From: Durusdinium trenchii
Taxonomy: Eukaryota > Sar > Dinophyceae > Suessiales > Symbiodiniaceae
Reading direction: 5' to 3'
NCBI GenBank assembly: GCA_963970005.1
Contig: CAXAMN010003947.1
Location: 156,477 to 220,476, forward strand
DNA length: 64,000 nucleotides
A program made the translations under genes and the position numbers. Shown here piece after piece: positions 32,557 through 45,354 of the stretch (its first letter is position 1; each line of letters begins with the position of its first letter). Below the pieces are notes generated by a model. The model was given only the letters and a program-made list of their open reading frames with translations, was not told where the DNA came from and did not search any database.

Positions 32557-32879
32557 GTGTGCTCCTTGAAGAGGCAATGACTCGATCCAAAACTGACAAA
32601 TCCAAGATCAGCCAGGCCTTTTCAGCCAACAAATTGGTCATCGAAGAGCATCGAAGCCGAAAGAGAGGGAAGTCCTCCACATGGCTACGACCACAGAATA
32701 GAAACAGAAACTGGTAGACTAGCTCTCACAAGGGAATTCATCTTCGACACCTGGCAGTTTCCATCTTTGTTTATATGACAGGTGTTGCATCCAAACCCAC
32801 TGAGAAGAGACAAAAAGAATCAAAAGCACCAAAAAGTCCATGACGATGCCATGACAATGTCTCGTGCCTAAAGATTCAA

Positions 32880-33060
32880 GAAATCCCTTATAGTACCGTG
32901 ATCTATGCAATGCCTCGATTTGATCGGCAAAAAAAAGCGGGTCCACAAGGCTCTCGGACAGCACTTGCACTTCGTACTTTGCTTGTCTGTAGGCTTGAAT
33001 GCCTGAGCTTGGGCAGCAGTCATTCCGAACAACCTGGATCGGCGGCCAAATAAGTGTCTC
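32880..33060 (-). CDS. Minus-strand exon candidate, unassigned
   Basis: An open frame contains the helical segment QAKYEVQVLSESLVDPLFFA followed by DQIEALHRSRYYKGFLESLG. The first part reads like protein and has GA/GC donor options (for example before GACCCG). Either it is one exon or an exon plus the start of an intron. The position fits the N-terminal tail of the dynein, without a recognised motif. Confidence 0.35.
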
Positions 33061-33099
33061 AGAATGTGATGAATGGGATGCCGGATAGCAACTCAAAAT

Positions 33100-36000
33100 C
33101 TCAAATCAAAGTTGGCTGTTGGTGATATGTGGAATTCCGGGTGTCAAAAACACTTGATGGTACCTAGATGTACCTAGGACAAGCAGAAATCCGCCACCTT
33201 TTGACCGCTGAACTTGTGGCTGCGCAAGGCCCCGAACGTTCTCTGCACCCATCAATGTCAGTGGGGTCCAGATCTGGCGCATTCAGAGCCAGGCCGCGGC
33301 TTGCAGGGGTCAAAACTGGTCTGGAGTCTAAACTGTCTTGAGTCCAGACTAGACTAGAGTAACTAGGCACTGGTCTACATTGAACACCCTTAAGAGAAGC
33401 TGCAGTCCATGTGATGAGCCTAAGCACCTGGGTGAATGGGGATGTCTGTAGGCTGAAAAGGAACCATGTGCCGTTGTAGTGGAGTAGTGGAGGATAGTGA
33501 AGGCAAATAAAATGTTTCTTTGAGTATCTGGATCTGTCTGGATTCTGGATCCTCCAAGCATGCCACTGGTCGTCGCGTCAGCCACTTCTTGGCCATCTCT
33601 GTAGTGAGAAAGCACCCAGTATTGTACATGCATAGCTGCATAACATTACACAACTACGCAAAATGATCCAAAGCCTCATGCAAATTCCTGAGCGATATAT
33701 GTCACTCATCTCATATGTCATAGGTGGCACCGGAATATCTAACTTCCCACACCTTCCACCTTTTCCTTCAGCAAGTAGGAATACTTCCGGAACCTCAGCG
33801 GTCACGCTCGGTCAAGTGTGGCACAGTGATGCAAATCAAAACCCCAACATCCATGGCTTGGCAGAACATCAGCACGATAGGGCCACACAACACCTGCCCG
33901 CCTCTGGGGAAAAGAAAGGCATTGAAAGCACTAGGAGCTGCACTGATTCAAGATCTGCTGTGGCCCCCGAGTGCATACGTCCACCACCTGCTGCGTGGTG
34001 ACACACGCCATGGCCAGCCTCAGTGCCACTGGTGTTCGTTCCATGCGACGAGGAGGCCGAAGCTGGATTCAGTTCCATGTGAGTCATTCCCAAAGGACCC
34101 CATTTCAACTTGGGCGGGGCTCTATAGAATATCCAAGGATGAACATGTATATAGTATCCAATATGGTCAGCGTCCACGCCAGTCTCTTTGGCATCACACG
34201 TCTGTGACTTCTGTGGCATCCACCTCGTGTCTTTCGGTTAGGACATGGCAGGCCATCTGACGGCCGCCTAAGGCGGCCGTCTAAGCGGCTCTTTTGCTAT
34301 GTACAGGGCGCTGGCATTTCCAAAATCGTTTGGTCGGCCGTGGAGGTGACGCCTTTCCCTCGCCACAATCCCAGGATTCTCCCGGGAAGCACCACCAAGG
34401 GAAGCACCGGAGCCTATGGGTTGCAGTTTCCCTAGCGTTGTGTTGGCGAGTCTCCCACTTGGAGACAAGCCATTGATTGTCCATCTGCCCACCTAGTGTA
34501 TGAAGGAGCATCAACTCAACCAATAAACATGAATTTAGTACACAGTAATTGAGTGTTTTGCGAAAGTCTTGTGAACAGGCTTCCGTGGACAGGAGTGAGG
34601 TGAGAACCTACTGACACACACAACTCTTTGTCTTTGGACCTGCCGGCGCAGCTGCTGGCGCCGGCGCAGCAGCCTTCTCCTCCCTGAGGTGCGAGAGAGG
34701 TCCACGTATCGTCGGACATAGTAGTTGGACTCAAGATGGGAGATGTCTTGAAATGTATTGTTCTCGTTTGCATTTGGACGTGTTGTCGATGTGTTTGCCC
34801 TGCTGCCAAGTGGTTGCCTGGGAGTGGAAGCCATGTGGATGGCTGGGAAGGTCGGTGGAGGTGCAGGACCAAGTTTGAACAGTCTGCTTTGTCCCGGGTC
34901 TGCTTCGACTAATCCTCATGGAGGCTGTTGTTCCAAACTACGTCACCGGCCTATAGAACCCCAAGACTATCACTTGCAACAGGCTTCCCACAGTGTCAGC
35001 ATGTCATCAAATAGCACTGCCACCGAGAAGCTCCTTTTCATCTTTGGTCCTTGGTGCTCAATCCATGTGAGCGTCTGCCAGAACGTCTTGTACAGCAAAG
35101 GGCGTGATTCAATCCAATCGCTGAGGGAGTTAGCCAAAGTCCTAAAACTCAAGACCGCTCTTTACTATATAAACTGATCATTGCCCGGTTTGGGGGTTGC
35201 TCATGTGGCTGCTTTGAGAACATCGCCACGCCGTCACTGGTTCTGCTGCGCTCTCACGAACGAATCAGCACACCCGGTGGTCCCATTCACGGTTCGTCTC
35301 TTTGAAGATCTTCGATCGTTGGTGGCAAACTCGGTGGCCAAACTTCTCCAGAAAACCCACGCCTATGAGATCCATGAGCCCGAGACCCTGGCCACAACCC
35401 CACCAAGACCAAGGCCCCGGCCCTCCAGCATCCTTGGGCAGAGCCAGGCTAGGCAAGACAGCCAGGCTACTGTATGTCAGGCCAAACCATTTAAAGGACT
35501 ACCAGGATTTCCCGAGCGGACATGAGTGGAATGGGGTGGACCAGCTCTTTGGATCGTGAGGAACGTGGCCACTCCATGACCAAGGCTTGGAGGTTCGAGG
35601 GCCCAAGGTTGGGGCTGCAGTGTGGCCAACTTCTTGGACCATGTTTGGCTAAAAGCTTGACCGTCCTCCAACAACACCGATCTTGAGATCCTGCAAGGGA
35701 AGCTGTGAATTCTGCTGTCCACTGCTGTCCGAGCAATTCATGTGCCAATCCGAGGTGTCCTTCTGAAAAAAAAGCTTGCTCGTAGGAACATGGAGGAAAT
35801 CCGACCGTGACGAACCTTCTTCAGGTTCTTTGACCTCTTTGGACAGAACAATGGATAAATGATGATAAATGGTATATGTTTTAATGACCCAACCGATGAA
35901 CCCATCTTACTTGACAGAGGGCTACTTTGACAACCAACTGCATTCTTAGGTTGCAAACATCTTGGACATTGACCATCTCTCTTTGATATGCATCTGCGAT

Positions 36001-37380
36001 CCAACAACTTTTGGAGCCAAGCCAATCGAAATCCAAGCCAGTCGACGAGGTCGACATGTCATCGGTCTTGCCGTCCCCGTGATGAGATGATGAGATGATG
36101 TCAGCCATAGACATGGTGTCAAGATGGTCCATATCTTCTTCGATGGTCTATGATGTCAACAAAAAAACTGCTCAGAAAAATGGTGTCAATATGTGTCAAA
36201 ACTAACCTGGAAACACGCTTCGGTCACTCCACGGGTTCCGCGAGGAAGAGTCTCAAAAAGAAACACCTGCATGGCGTCTCGCATCAAACGGATCCAACTT
36301 GGGCTGCTGGGGTCGGTCGGCCTGCGGGGTATCATTGATTTGTCTGTCTTTCATTGGTGGGCATCACATGGACAATGCCAGGGCGCAGGACTTGCCGCCG
36401 GCTCCTCACCGCAAGAGGAAAGCCATGACAACTGATGCAAACCAGCTGAGGGTGAAACGTCAGGTTGAGGGTAAGCCGAGATGAAAAAACTCATACACCC
36501 CAATGGGAACATAGCATCCTCAAACTGATAGAAATTGCGCTCATCTTCCCATCCACGCAGAGGAAACTTGTTGTGCTGCTGTTTCTTTGGACCATTTCAG
36601 ACCTGCTCATACCGACCTTTATCCCGGCTGTCCTCAGCTGCAGCTCCGCTTGTCTCGCCGGCCTCGGTAAAGGGCTGAGCACACAAAACCCGTTAAGGCC
36701 AGCTCTGGGCAACAGCCAGACATATACCAATGATGCCCCCCAAAAAGGGGGGGAAGTGTGACCAACAGAATGTCATCTCAGCCATTTCATATCTCAAAAG
36801 GAGTTCTGAAGAGGTCCCACAAAGTTGGCCTTTGGGGAAAAATTGCGAGGGCTTACCTAGCCGAGGACCTAGCCCTAGGGCTCCAACTACTACTCTTTTC
36901 AAAGGTGAGAAAATTGAAAAGGTGTTATAGAGAGAGAGAGAGAGAAATAGATTAATGATAGATTCATTTTGTGGCCTAACAGCCTAAGTAGACCTTCTGA
37001 TCTGAGTAAACACCAGAAGTCACTCGGTCAGGCTGCATTGGGCAGGTGGTGCTTTGTCCCTCACAGGTGGTTTTGGGGCCGGGACCCATAGGGAACACAT
37101 GTTTGAACATTTGAAGGGCCACCGTGGGAGTTCTTTTTTTTATGTCTCGTGTCGCCGAAGGCGACTGACCTCCTTCGAAATGCGCACGTGCGGACTTCGT
37201 GGACACGCGAACTCGTGCTGCTGGGACACACCAGCAGGCTCCTGATCGCAGCCGAGTTGGGTGAGGCGATACTAAACAGGTTACTCACACCATGACGGCT
37301 GCTATTGGTCCCTTGTTCTGAACAGTGATGCCTGGGTTGCCTATGTTCCACTTTGATTCATGATTGGAGGGAGTGTGAAC
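33100..37380. other. Long stretch without assigned genes
   Basis: Only weak exon-like signals are visible. One is an Arg-rich minus-strand block at about 34600-34740 (NYYVRRYVDLSRTSGRRRLL...). A plus-strand frame at 33724-34260 (178 codons) has irregular composition and I treat it as chance. A GA microsatellite lies at 36929-36948. Confidence 0.35.
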
Positions 37381-37940
37381 CTCCACCTTGAGATGTCCGA
37401 ATCTTGAGGAACATCGTTCAGAGTCCTCGGCAAACTCTACTTTCTTCTCTTTGTCCTTGGCACAAGGTGTCTGGACAGCAGCCACAGCAGTCCGCATTTC
37501 AACGCACGCTTGTTTCTTTGTCCATGCAGTTCTCTGGCACCAGTCTGTCACCCAATCCAACTCGTGCTTCCCGTTCCCTCTCTCCACTACGTGCCGCTGG
37601 GCAGCGCCAGCGGTGTGCAAAGAATCCCCATCACTGCGCACATCCTCCGGCGCCACACCGCCCTCCGCCAGCGCCGGCGCCGCCGAGGCGCCCGACGTGC
37701 GGTCAGCGACCGTGTCGGTGGGCGGCTCGTCGGGGTGAGCTGCGGTGGTGCCGGTGCCCGCACCACGCACCGGCGCCGTGCCCGTGCGCCAGGACTCCTC
37801 AGTGCCTTTGTCGGCCATGGTCGTGGTGGGGTCGGTGCCGTCTTCCGGCAGCTCGGTGCTATCGGCAGGCATGGGGCCATCTTCTGGCCCCTCACCGCCA
37901 GCACCGGGCCTCGGCTTTCTGAGAGGAATTTCGGCGTCAA
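37380..37940 (-). CDS. Minus-strand low-complexity exon candidate (Pro/Gly/Thr/Glu/Asp-rich)
   Basis: An open minus-strand frame of over 180 codons with a strongly biased, acidic composition (GPEDGPMPADSTELPEDGTD, APALAEGGVAPEDVRSDGDS), then a more ordinary tail (ELDWVTDWCQRTAWTKKQAC...). High GC content keeps other frames open too, but this one has the least odd composition. It would encode a disordered linker. Whether it belongs to the dynein N-terminal region or to another gene is not known. Confidence 0.35.
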
Positions 37941-38398
37941 CTGGTCTCAAACAGAAATATATACACGCCGTGTGCATCCATTAGCCAGTTGCGCACCGCA
38001 TGCGTGTTTCTTGGACAAGCCAGTCAGGTCATGTCAGGTTCACCAAGTGCCACATCCTTAAGTCATTGATAAAAGATCATGCCCACTCAATAAATTTGAT
38101 GACCTCAAATAAAACAATAGGATGTCATATAGTTTGATGTCAAAGGATGCCATAGTCTGATGGTCGTATGACCTATGGTATTCCACAACACTGCGGAGCC
38201 TATGATATCCACATCACTGCGGCACTTGCCCCTTCTCCTCACGTCCCAAGGCACGGGGCTTCAGCAGGAGCTTCCTCGCCTGCTGCGGCACCCCACGCAG
38301 CTGCCCTGGAGGTGTAGGGCTGCTCTGAGCTGGGCCCCTGCGAAGGACAAGGCATTTGTTCCCGAGAACTTATTGAGTTGACGTTTTTGAATGTATTG

Positions 38399-38433
38399 GA
38401 CTCTCTCTCTCTCTCTCTCGCTCTCTCACTCTG

Positions 38434-38468
<35 letters not shown>

Positions 38469-38470
38469 GC
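38399..38470. repeat. CT microsatellite
   Basis: Interrupted CT repeat of about 70 bases. Confidence 0.95.
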
Positions 38471-38769
38471 AGAGTCTAGCTGTCTCACAGCCGTGCCGCA
38501 GACCCCACAGGGACAGTCTGATGGATTAAGCTGCACTCTCACTTGGCTAACGCAGGTCGCACAAACCAAAGTGTTTAGCGTAGTTCAATAATAGTGTTTG
38601 GGGTCGCTTGCAGTAGTGCTTGCCCCAGGTGCTTTTCACCTAGCTCGCAGCTCAGAGGGCCCTCAGTGAGTGAGCTGGATGGTGGGGATGCCCAGCTTTC
38701 ACGACCAACCGCGCCTCGTGCTGAGTAGATTGAGGGGCGCCCTGGCAGGTACAAGCGTTTCACCACTGA

Positions 38770-39190
38770 ATTTAGGAAACAACAAAAGTGCTGTCAATCG
38801 GAAACCCTCTGGTTCCATCTTGTTGACCCTGTTGGTTTGATTGGCCATGTTTGTTTGAGCTCGGATCCACTCCTAGCTCGTTTGGTCTAACTTTAATTTC
38901 AGTCACCTTCACTGCTGCGCTTGAGGGTGGGCTCGGCACTTCAACATCACCCACTTCGCAGGGGACATCAGCATCAATCAAGCTCCACGCCAAACATTGT
39001 TCAGAGGCCACGGCCACGACACCGACATACTCACCCATTGCTTGGATCCAGGATCTCCCATCCACAAACTCCGTTCCATCCCGGTCAACATGGCTGGGGC
39101 TCCCCCCTCGCCAGCTCCAAGGTCGGATTGCTGGTGCCGTAGAGCGCATGTCCCCGGCTCCTGCGAAGTCGCGTGCCGTGACGGAGTCCA
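38770..39190 (-). CDS. Minus-strand exon candidate, function unknown
   Basis: An open frame with plausible protein composition: STAPAIRPWSWRGGSPSHVD, GRSWIQAMGEYVGVVAVASE, CEVGDVEVPSPPSSAAVKVT. No ATG context or family was recognised. The frame is closed just upstream by dispersed-repeat DNA (39209-39279). It could be one exon of about 300 bases or more than one. Confidence 0.35.
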
Positions 39191-39208
39191 AAGCCAGGAA
39201 GGCCACTT

Positions 39209-39279
39209 CTAGAGTAGCTTCTTGTTCCTAGTAGTAATGCCCGTAGCTTCTTGCTACTAGTAGCGATGCACTTGTTCCC
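39209..39279 (+). repeat. Copy of dispersed repeat (AGCTTCTTG-CTACTAGTAGC part)
   Basis: Two AGTAGCTTCTTG/CGTAGCTTCTTG units, the second running into CTACTAGTAGCGATG, as in the copies at 16366 and 28284. Confidence 0.75.
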
Positions 39280-40032
39280 AGCACTGATTCCCCCCCAAGA
39301 GAATGAATGTCTGATGATGAGCCTCCAACTGGTGCGTTATTCAAAGATCCCGTGAGGAGGATGCTCCCCCAAATCCTAGGATGCGACATGATGCTTTCCT
39401 TGCTCACCTAGACTCAAGATCTCAGCCAGCCCCGTGGGTGTGATTTCTCTGTACCTCGCTCCCACACCTTCGGTAGTCCCCACGAGGCATACCAGGAGGT
39501 TGCATTGGCCTGGAGTTGCAGCTCGTCATGAGGACGCGACGGGTGTTCGGACTGTCACACGAAACTCCATAGGGAACAGTCCCAACATGCAACCGAACAC
39601 AACTCAATGATCACTGGCCAATGCTTGGTCACTTTAAAAGTGTTGCTATGTACTATATATGTATTCCTGTATTCCTGTATCTTGGAGTCATGGGCTCTTC
39701 TCGACAAGGCAGACCTCATCCAGTCCCGTAGCTTCTTAGATTCTACCATGCGGTCTCTCAACGGCTCTCAAATGAGAATGAGTCCTCAATGCCCAAATGC
39801 CCATCCCAAACAGGTTCTGAAGAACATGGCCACCTCCATGTTCCTCTGTTCTGTTCCACTTCCACTTTGCTTGGTTTTGGCCTCTGCATGGAGCGCCGGT
39901 TCATCGGTGGGCTCCGGTAGGCCTGAAGCAGGTAGCGAGAGCGGTAGAGAAAGAACAGCAGTCGAGTCTTCTTCTAGTGTATTGCTGGGTTCATGACTCT
40001 CAGATGACTTAATCCCAGAGTCTTCTTACCAT

Positions 40033-40125
40033 GCTCCTAGTAGTAAGGCCAGGAGGTGCGTTCGTAGCGTCCGATCGCTCCTAGTAGCGATGCCAGGAGC
40101 CCCTAGTAGCTTCTAGTTAGTGTAT
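40033..40125 (+). repeat. Diverged copy of the dispersed repeat family
   Basis: CTCCTAGTAGTAAGGCCAGG and CTCCTAGTAGCGATGCCAGG followed by CCTAGTAGCTTCTAG. Confidence 0.65.
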
Positions 40126-40179
40126 ATAGCTTGACCGGAGATCATGTCAGCATGACTCTGGGATTGACAAACCTTCGAA

Positions 40180-41400
40180 GTCTTCACCCCCTCTAGCCGA
40201 CCGATGATCGGTGGGATAAACATTCTGTAGAATGGCAAAAGAACAAAGAGACCATCTTCCAAAAGTGCTTGGACGGCCTGCATCGGCGGAGGACTTGCAT
40301 ACCAATCCGGATACCATTGCTGCTGCTGCTGAAAGGCTTCGGCCGCTGTAGCCGCTTGGGCCTGGGCCTCCTCTGGAAGCATCTCCGGGATCTGACCGCC
40401 AAAGAAGTCGCCTTTACCGGGCCACTTGCCGAAGGCCTGATGCACCGCCAGTTTCCACGTTGAACGATAAATGAGTTCAAGAATATCTCAACATCAAGAA
40501 TAGTTCAACTGTCCAGTTGAATCTCGAAATGTCCGAGAATCGCTCGCGCCTTGCCCTTTCCGCCGCCATAGCCTTTCCCTTTGAAGTCTGGAGGTCCTTT
40601 TCCTGAGCCATAGCGCGTTCTGTCATGTTCTGCCCCCAAACCAAGGCGTGCTGCTTGGCCATGTCATGCCCGTAAGTGCAAGCCAGCATCCCATCATGGA
40701 CCGCCGCTGCGCAGTACCTGCGTTGTGTAGCGACTGAGCATCTCCAAACAACAAAACTTCGATTCGTAATACTCATACTCATAGGACCTTTTATCAAAAA
40801 GATACCTGCCACAAGCCCTTGCTCGCCCCATTCCTTTGCAAGGCCAAAGGAATCAATGTGATCCAACTGCTGTCCACAACGCCAGCCTGGATCACCCTTG
40901 AAGCCGCCCTTCCCATGGCCCTTCAGGTCGCCCTTGTCGCCCTTCACATGCTCGCCCTTCGCACCGGGACGCATCTGCTGCAAGTCAGCAGCCACCTTTA
41001 ACCAGGCAAACAAGCGAAGCGGCGACTCTTACTCCACTGTGACCGGGTGGAGAACCCCAAATCTACCCTTGGCTCACCGTATTGGAGCTGCCAAAGCTAG
41101 CTTCGCCTGCCTCTTACAAGTTTGGATGCCCTCTGCACACAGATGCTAGTTCCCTCCAAGTGTTCAAGATTCAGGCTGCAATGCGCCTGAATGCATCCTA
41201 CAGCATCATCATGTCCAATCCTCGTCCTCCAAAACAATATGAGCCAAACAGGGTCATCTTCACCATCACCAAAAGTCCGCTCATCTTCGATCCTCGGCCT
41301 GGCTTTGCTGGTCCTTCAGCTGCCTCAAACGGCTCACCTGCTTTGCCAGGCCCGGATCCACCAGCTCTGAGGCCGCCTCACCACCCTCAGCACCTGCGAG
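40180..41400 (-). CDS. Cluster of minus-strand exon candidates with Gln-rich and Gly/Lys-rich segments
   Basis: Four blocks in order. 41280-41400 carries EGGEAASELVDPGLAKQVSR, opening with AG|G. 40815-41013 is Gly/Lys/Asp-rich (KGDKGDLKGHGKGGFKGDPG) and ends in CAG|GTATCT. 40500-40735 is helical (AMAQEKDLQTSKGKAMAAER). 40180-40440 holds AEAFQQQQQWYPDWYASPPP and ALLEDGLFVLLPFYRMFIPP. Such compositions are common in dinoflagellate proteins but not in dynein tails I know, so this may be an insertion in the dynein N-terminus or a separate gene. Confidence 0.4.
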
Positions 41401-43264
41401 ATGGGCAGTGGAGGGGGTAGAGGGGAATCATGAGAGATGACTCAAGTGACTGCAACATGAATAGCATAAATTATTGACGAGCTTTCGAACATGGTTCTTG
41501 GATAGATTTAATGTGCATTGCACATTGACCCTGCTTTGGTGGGGGGACCCCACCAACCCGCATGCGTTAGAACAACGGGCCGGTACTTCGGATATATATA
41601 AATATATATATATATAGAGTGCATCAGATTCGGATAGGCCTTCAGGGGGGAAGAAACTCTGATTCTGATTTTGGCCCCTTTGGCTGGCTCCAACGATGCT
41701 TGAGGACTTACCAGGGCAAAAATTCCGGCAAAGGTCGGCAAAGCCTGGTGCTTGCCCATGCCTCAGCCATGCCAGGCCAGGGCTATCCAGGTGAGGCTGC
41801 CAAAACAACACAGGGTGCTCTCAGTAGCTTGATAGCACAACACCACAATGATTAGCAGCAGCAACTGCCAAATAACCCAGAGGCAATATCGATTCCCCTC
41901 CACTGGGAGCCCCAGACCGAACCCCAAACCACACTACAATCTGTGACAAGGAATGGATGAGGGGCCAAAAGAATAAGAATAGCCTCAAAAAAATGGTTCG
42001 ACGGTGGTCACAGAGCGAGAAATGAACAGGAAAAAGAGACCAGGGAAAGGACAACAGCAGCAGGGCGCCCGACAGGAGGATCTGACAGCCCCCACGCAGA
42101 GCAAACCAAAGCACCAAAAAAGACAACAAAAGAGAACGAAGGATAGAAATGTTGGACACGGCAAAGGTGAGCTCTATCATCCACCAGAGGACAAAAACCA
42201 AAAAACTGAGAGACTTTGGCGACGGCGTGCAATATTCAATATTTGGTGTGGATATGCGATGGGTGACCTCTAAAACAGGCCCAGTACAGATTTCGTGGTG
42301 CTGGAGGGGGGGTTGCCAACTACAAAGGCCACCAGACTCAGAAGTTCTTCAGAAGGCATTAAAATAGATCATCATCGAAAACTACACTACACATCCTATG
42401 GCCCCGTCAATGAAAGGCTCATCCACCACAGGACAATGAAAGGATGCTTGCAACACAAAATCCACAAGGTTTAGGCGAGTGCGTGCAATATGTTGTGTGA
42501 ACATGCGATGGGTGAGCGGCTCAAGGCACCACCAAATAGATCACCATCGAGAACTACACACCCCATTGCCTCATCCATGAAGGGTACCCAGAAAGTGACA
42601 CAAAAACCAAGGCAACCGTTCAACCGAGTAGTTTTCTGTTTTCGCAAACCTCGTGTTTGTGACCAATGGACCACGAGGCCAGCGGACCAGGGGACCAATG
42701 GACTAGGGGACCTACTCAGGATAATGTTTGTTTTTTGATCCGGTTCTTTGTTTCTTTTGATCTAGAATCTAGATGCCGCAAAGAATGGCCTTGGGGTCTC
42801 CTGTTGCAAGCATTCCCATTTCAAGCAGCAGCTTGCTGGTCCAAAGCTTCGCCCTTTCCAATGTGTGTTGAGGTGCTTCCACACATGACTCAGTTGCACC
42901 CCAAAACATGGAACACGCCAATCAGCCGCCCCAGCTAGATTCATTTGGGGATCCACTGACTAGTGGCTAACTCAATGGGGCAACCTGGGGCCCTGACAAA
43001 ACTGCTTTCATCTGCTCTGCTTGCTTGCTCAGGTCCGCCAACCTGAGGATGGGTTCGGGTCAAACACCTCCCTACAGCTTCACCAAGCTCACCGGTCGTG
43101 GATGTTCGCTGAAGCTGCGGTCGTGCTGTCGAAGTCATCCAGCTGAAGGGTGCAACTCATATTCTGACTCCACGAGTTGGAACCAAAAAAAAACATTAAC
43201 CTTGTTCCACCTGTTCTCGTTAAGTGGGGAGACCAATCCCCTCAAACAGATCAGTTCAAGGTCT

Positions 43265-43418
43265 ACGGCCCATCTGCGCCGTTTAGGGCACCCGGCCGCG
43301 CTCGATGTTCCTCCCGCTGCTGCGCACGCTGCGCCGCCATTTGCGCCAACTTGGCGGCTCCAACTGGCGAGTCACTCCATCGCGGCCCCGAAGCCAGCAA
43401 AAAAGGGCCGGTGTTCAT
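43265..43418 (-). CDS. Minus-strand Ala/Gln/Arg-rich exon candidate
   Basis: The frame MNTGPFLLASGPRWSDSPVG continues as AAKLAQMAAQRAQQREEHRA, a helix-forming segment, and closes at a TAG near 43263. GC-rich sequence keeps a plus-strand frame open as well, but its Pro/Ala-rich product looks like a shadow. No function assigned. Confidence 0.3.
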
Positions 43419-43992
43419 TGTAGCATGTTATAGTCTAAAGCTAAAGCCTGGCTAAATGGGACCCAAATGGGAAACTGGTCGTGTTTTGGATGGGCGCTCA
43501 GGATGCGCAAGCTTGCCCGAAAGGATTGCGTTCGCCGCGGCGAGCGGAGACTCGATCACAGGCCATCAGGGTTCCCACACCGAAGGCCTAAGCCTTCTGG
43601 TCTTGAAACAAATGCCGATCACCGGCATGCGTCAGTTCCTATGGTGTCCTGATGATTCAGACGGACCAGTTGCCATGCGCAATGACACGAACGATTTGAA
43701 AGAATGGGACTTCCAACAGTGGTAAATAATCCAAAAGAGGCTCTATCCGCATACATGCAGCCCATTCTTGAAACCACATGTCGATGCATCATGATACATC
43801 ATGATCCTCAGTGCGTGGCTGTGCTCATATGTGGCGCCGCACGCACCTTCTGTGGCCAATCCCTCCGGCGCCTTCCTCGGGCTCTTCCCCCCGCAGGCCG
43901 GCGCTCAGCACCCTGAAGATCCAGTGTCACGGTGAGTGTCAGGGTGAGCGGCAAAGTCACCCCCCAAATAGATGAAAAGCAAGCCAGAGAGG

Positions 43993-45354
43993 GGAGAGAC
44001 AGACAGACACAGACACAGACACAGACACAGACACAAACAGACACAGACAGACAGACGGACTGAGACAGATAGACAGACAGACAGACAGACAGACAGCCAG
44101 ACAGGCAGACAGGCAGACAGGCAGACAGGCAGACAGGCAGACCAGACCAGACCAGACCCGACCAGACCCGACCGGCCCCGACCGGACCAGACCAGACCAG
44201 ACCAGACCAGACAGACCAGAACAGAACAGAACAGAACAGACCAGACCAGACCAGACCAGAACAGACAGACAGACACAGAGAGACCAGACACGGACAGACA
44301 GACACAGACAGACAGACACAGACAGACAGACACAGACAGACACAGACAGACAGACACAGACAGACAGACAGACAGACACAGACAGACAGACAGACAGACA
44401 CAGACAGACAGACACAGACAGACAGACACAGACAGACAGAGACAGACAGACAGAGACAGACAGACAGACAGAGACAGACAGACAGAGACAGACAGACAGA
44501 GACANNNNNNNNNNNNNNNNNNNNNNNNNNNNNNNNNNNNNNNNNNNNNNNNNNNNNNNNNNNNNNNNNNNNNNNNNNNNNNNNNNNNNNNNNNNNNNNN
44601 NNNNNNNNNNNNNNNNNNNNNNNNNNNNNNNNNNNNNNNNNNNNNNNNNNNNNNNNNNNNNNNNNNNNNNNNNNNNNNNNNNNNNNNNNNNNNNNNNNNN
44701 NNNNNNNNNNNNNNNNNNNNNNNNNNNNNNNNNNNNNNNNNNNNNNNNNNNNNNNNNNNNNNNNNNNNNNNNNNNNNNNNNNNNNNNNNNNNNNNNNNNN
44801 NNNNNNNNNNNNNNNNNNNNNNNNNNNNNNNNNNNNNNNNNNNNNNNNNNNNNNNNNNNNNNNNNNNNNNNNNNNNNNNNNNNNNNNNNNNNNNNNNNNN
44901 NNNNNNNNNNNNNNNNNNNNNNNNNNNNNNNNNNNNNNNNNNNNNNNNNNNNNNNNNNNNNNNNNNNNNNNNNNNNNNNNNNNNNNNNNNNNNNNNNNNC
45001 AGACGACAGAGACAGACGACAGAGAGACAGACGACAGAGAGACAGACGACAGAGAGACAGAGACAGACAGACAGAGACAGACAGACAGAGACAGACAGAC
45101 AGAGACAGAGACAGACAGAGACAGAGACAGACAGAGACAGAGACAGACACAGACAGACAGACACAGACAGACAGACACAGACAGACAGACACAGACACAG
45201 ACAGACACAGACAGACAGATACAGACAGACAGAGACAGACACAGACAGACACAGACAGACACAGACAGACAGAGACAGACAGAGACAGACAGAGACAGAC
45301 AGACAGACAGAGACAGACAGAGACAGACAGACAGACAGAGAGAGAGAGAGAGAG
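43993..45354. repeat. CAGA/CAGACA satellite containing an assembly gap
   Basis: About 1.36 kb made of CAGA, GACAGA and CAGACC variants, grading into a GA run (45338-45354). Bases 44505-44999 are N. Variant zones are visible: CAGGCAGA (44099-44140), CAGACC/CAGAAC (44140-44265) and ACGACAGAGAG (45001-45060). Very long open frames across this region on both strands are produced by the repeat and the Ns and are not genes. Confidence 0.95.
44505..44999. other. Assembly gap (495 N)
   Basis: A run of 495 N inside the satellite. The true repeat length is unknown. Confidence 1.

Noticed and set aside
33724..34260. 178-codon plus-strand open frame
   Set aside because: No motif, irregular composition and no support from neighbouring exons.
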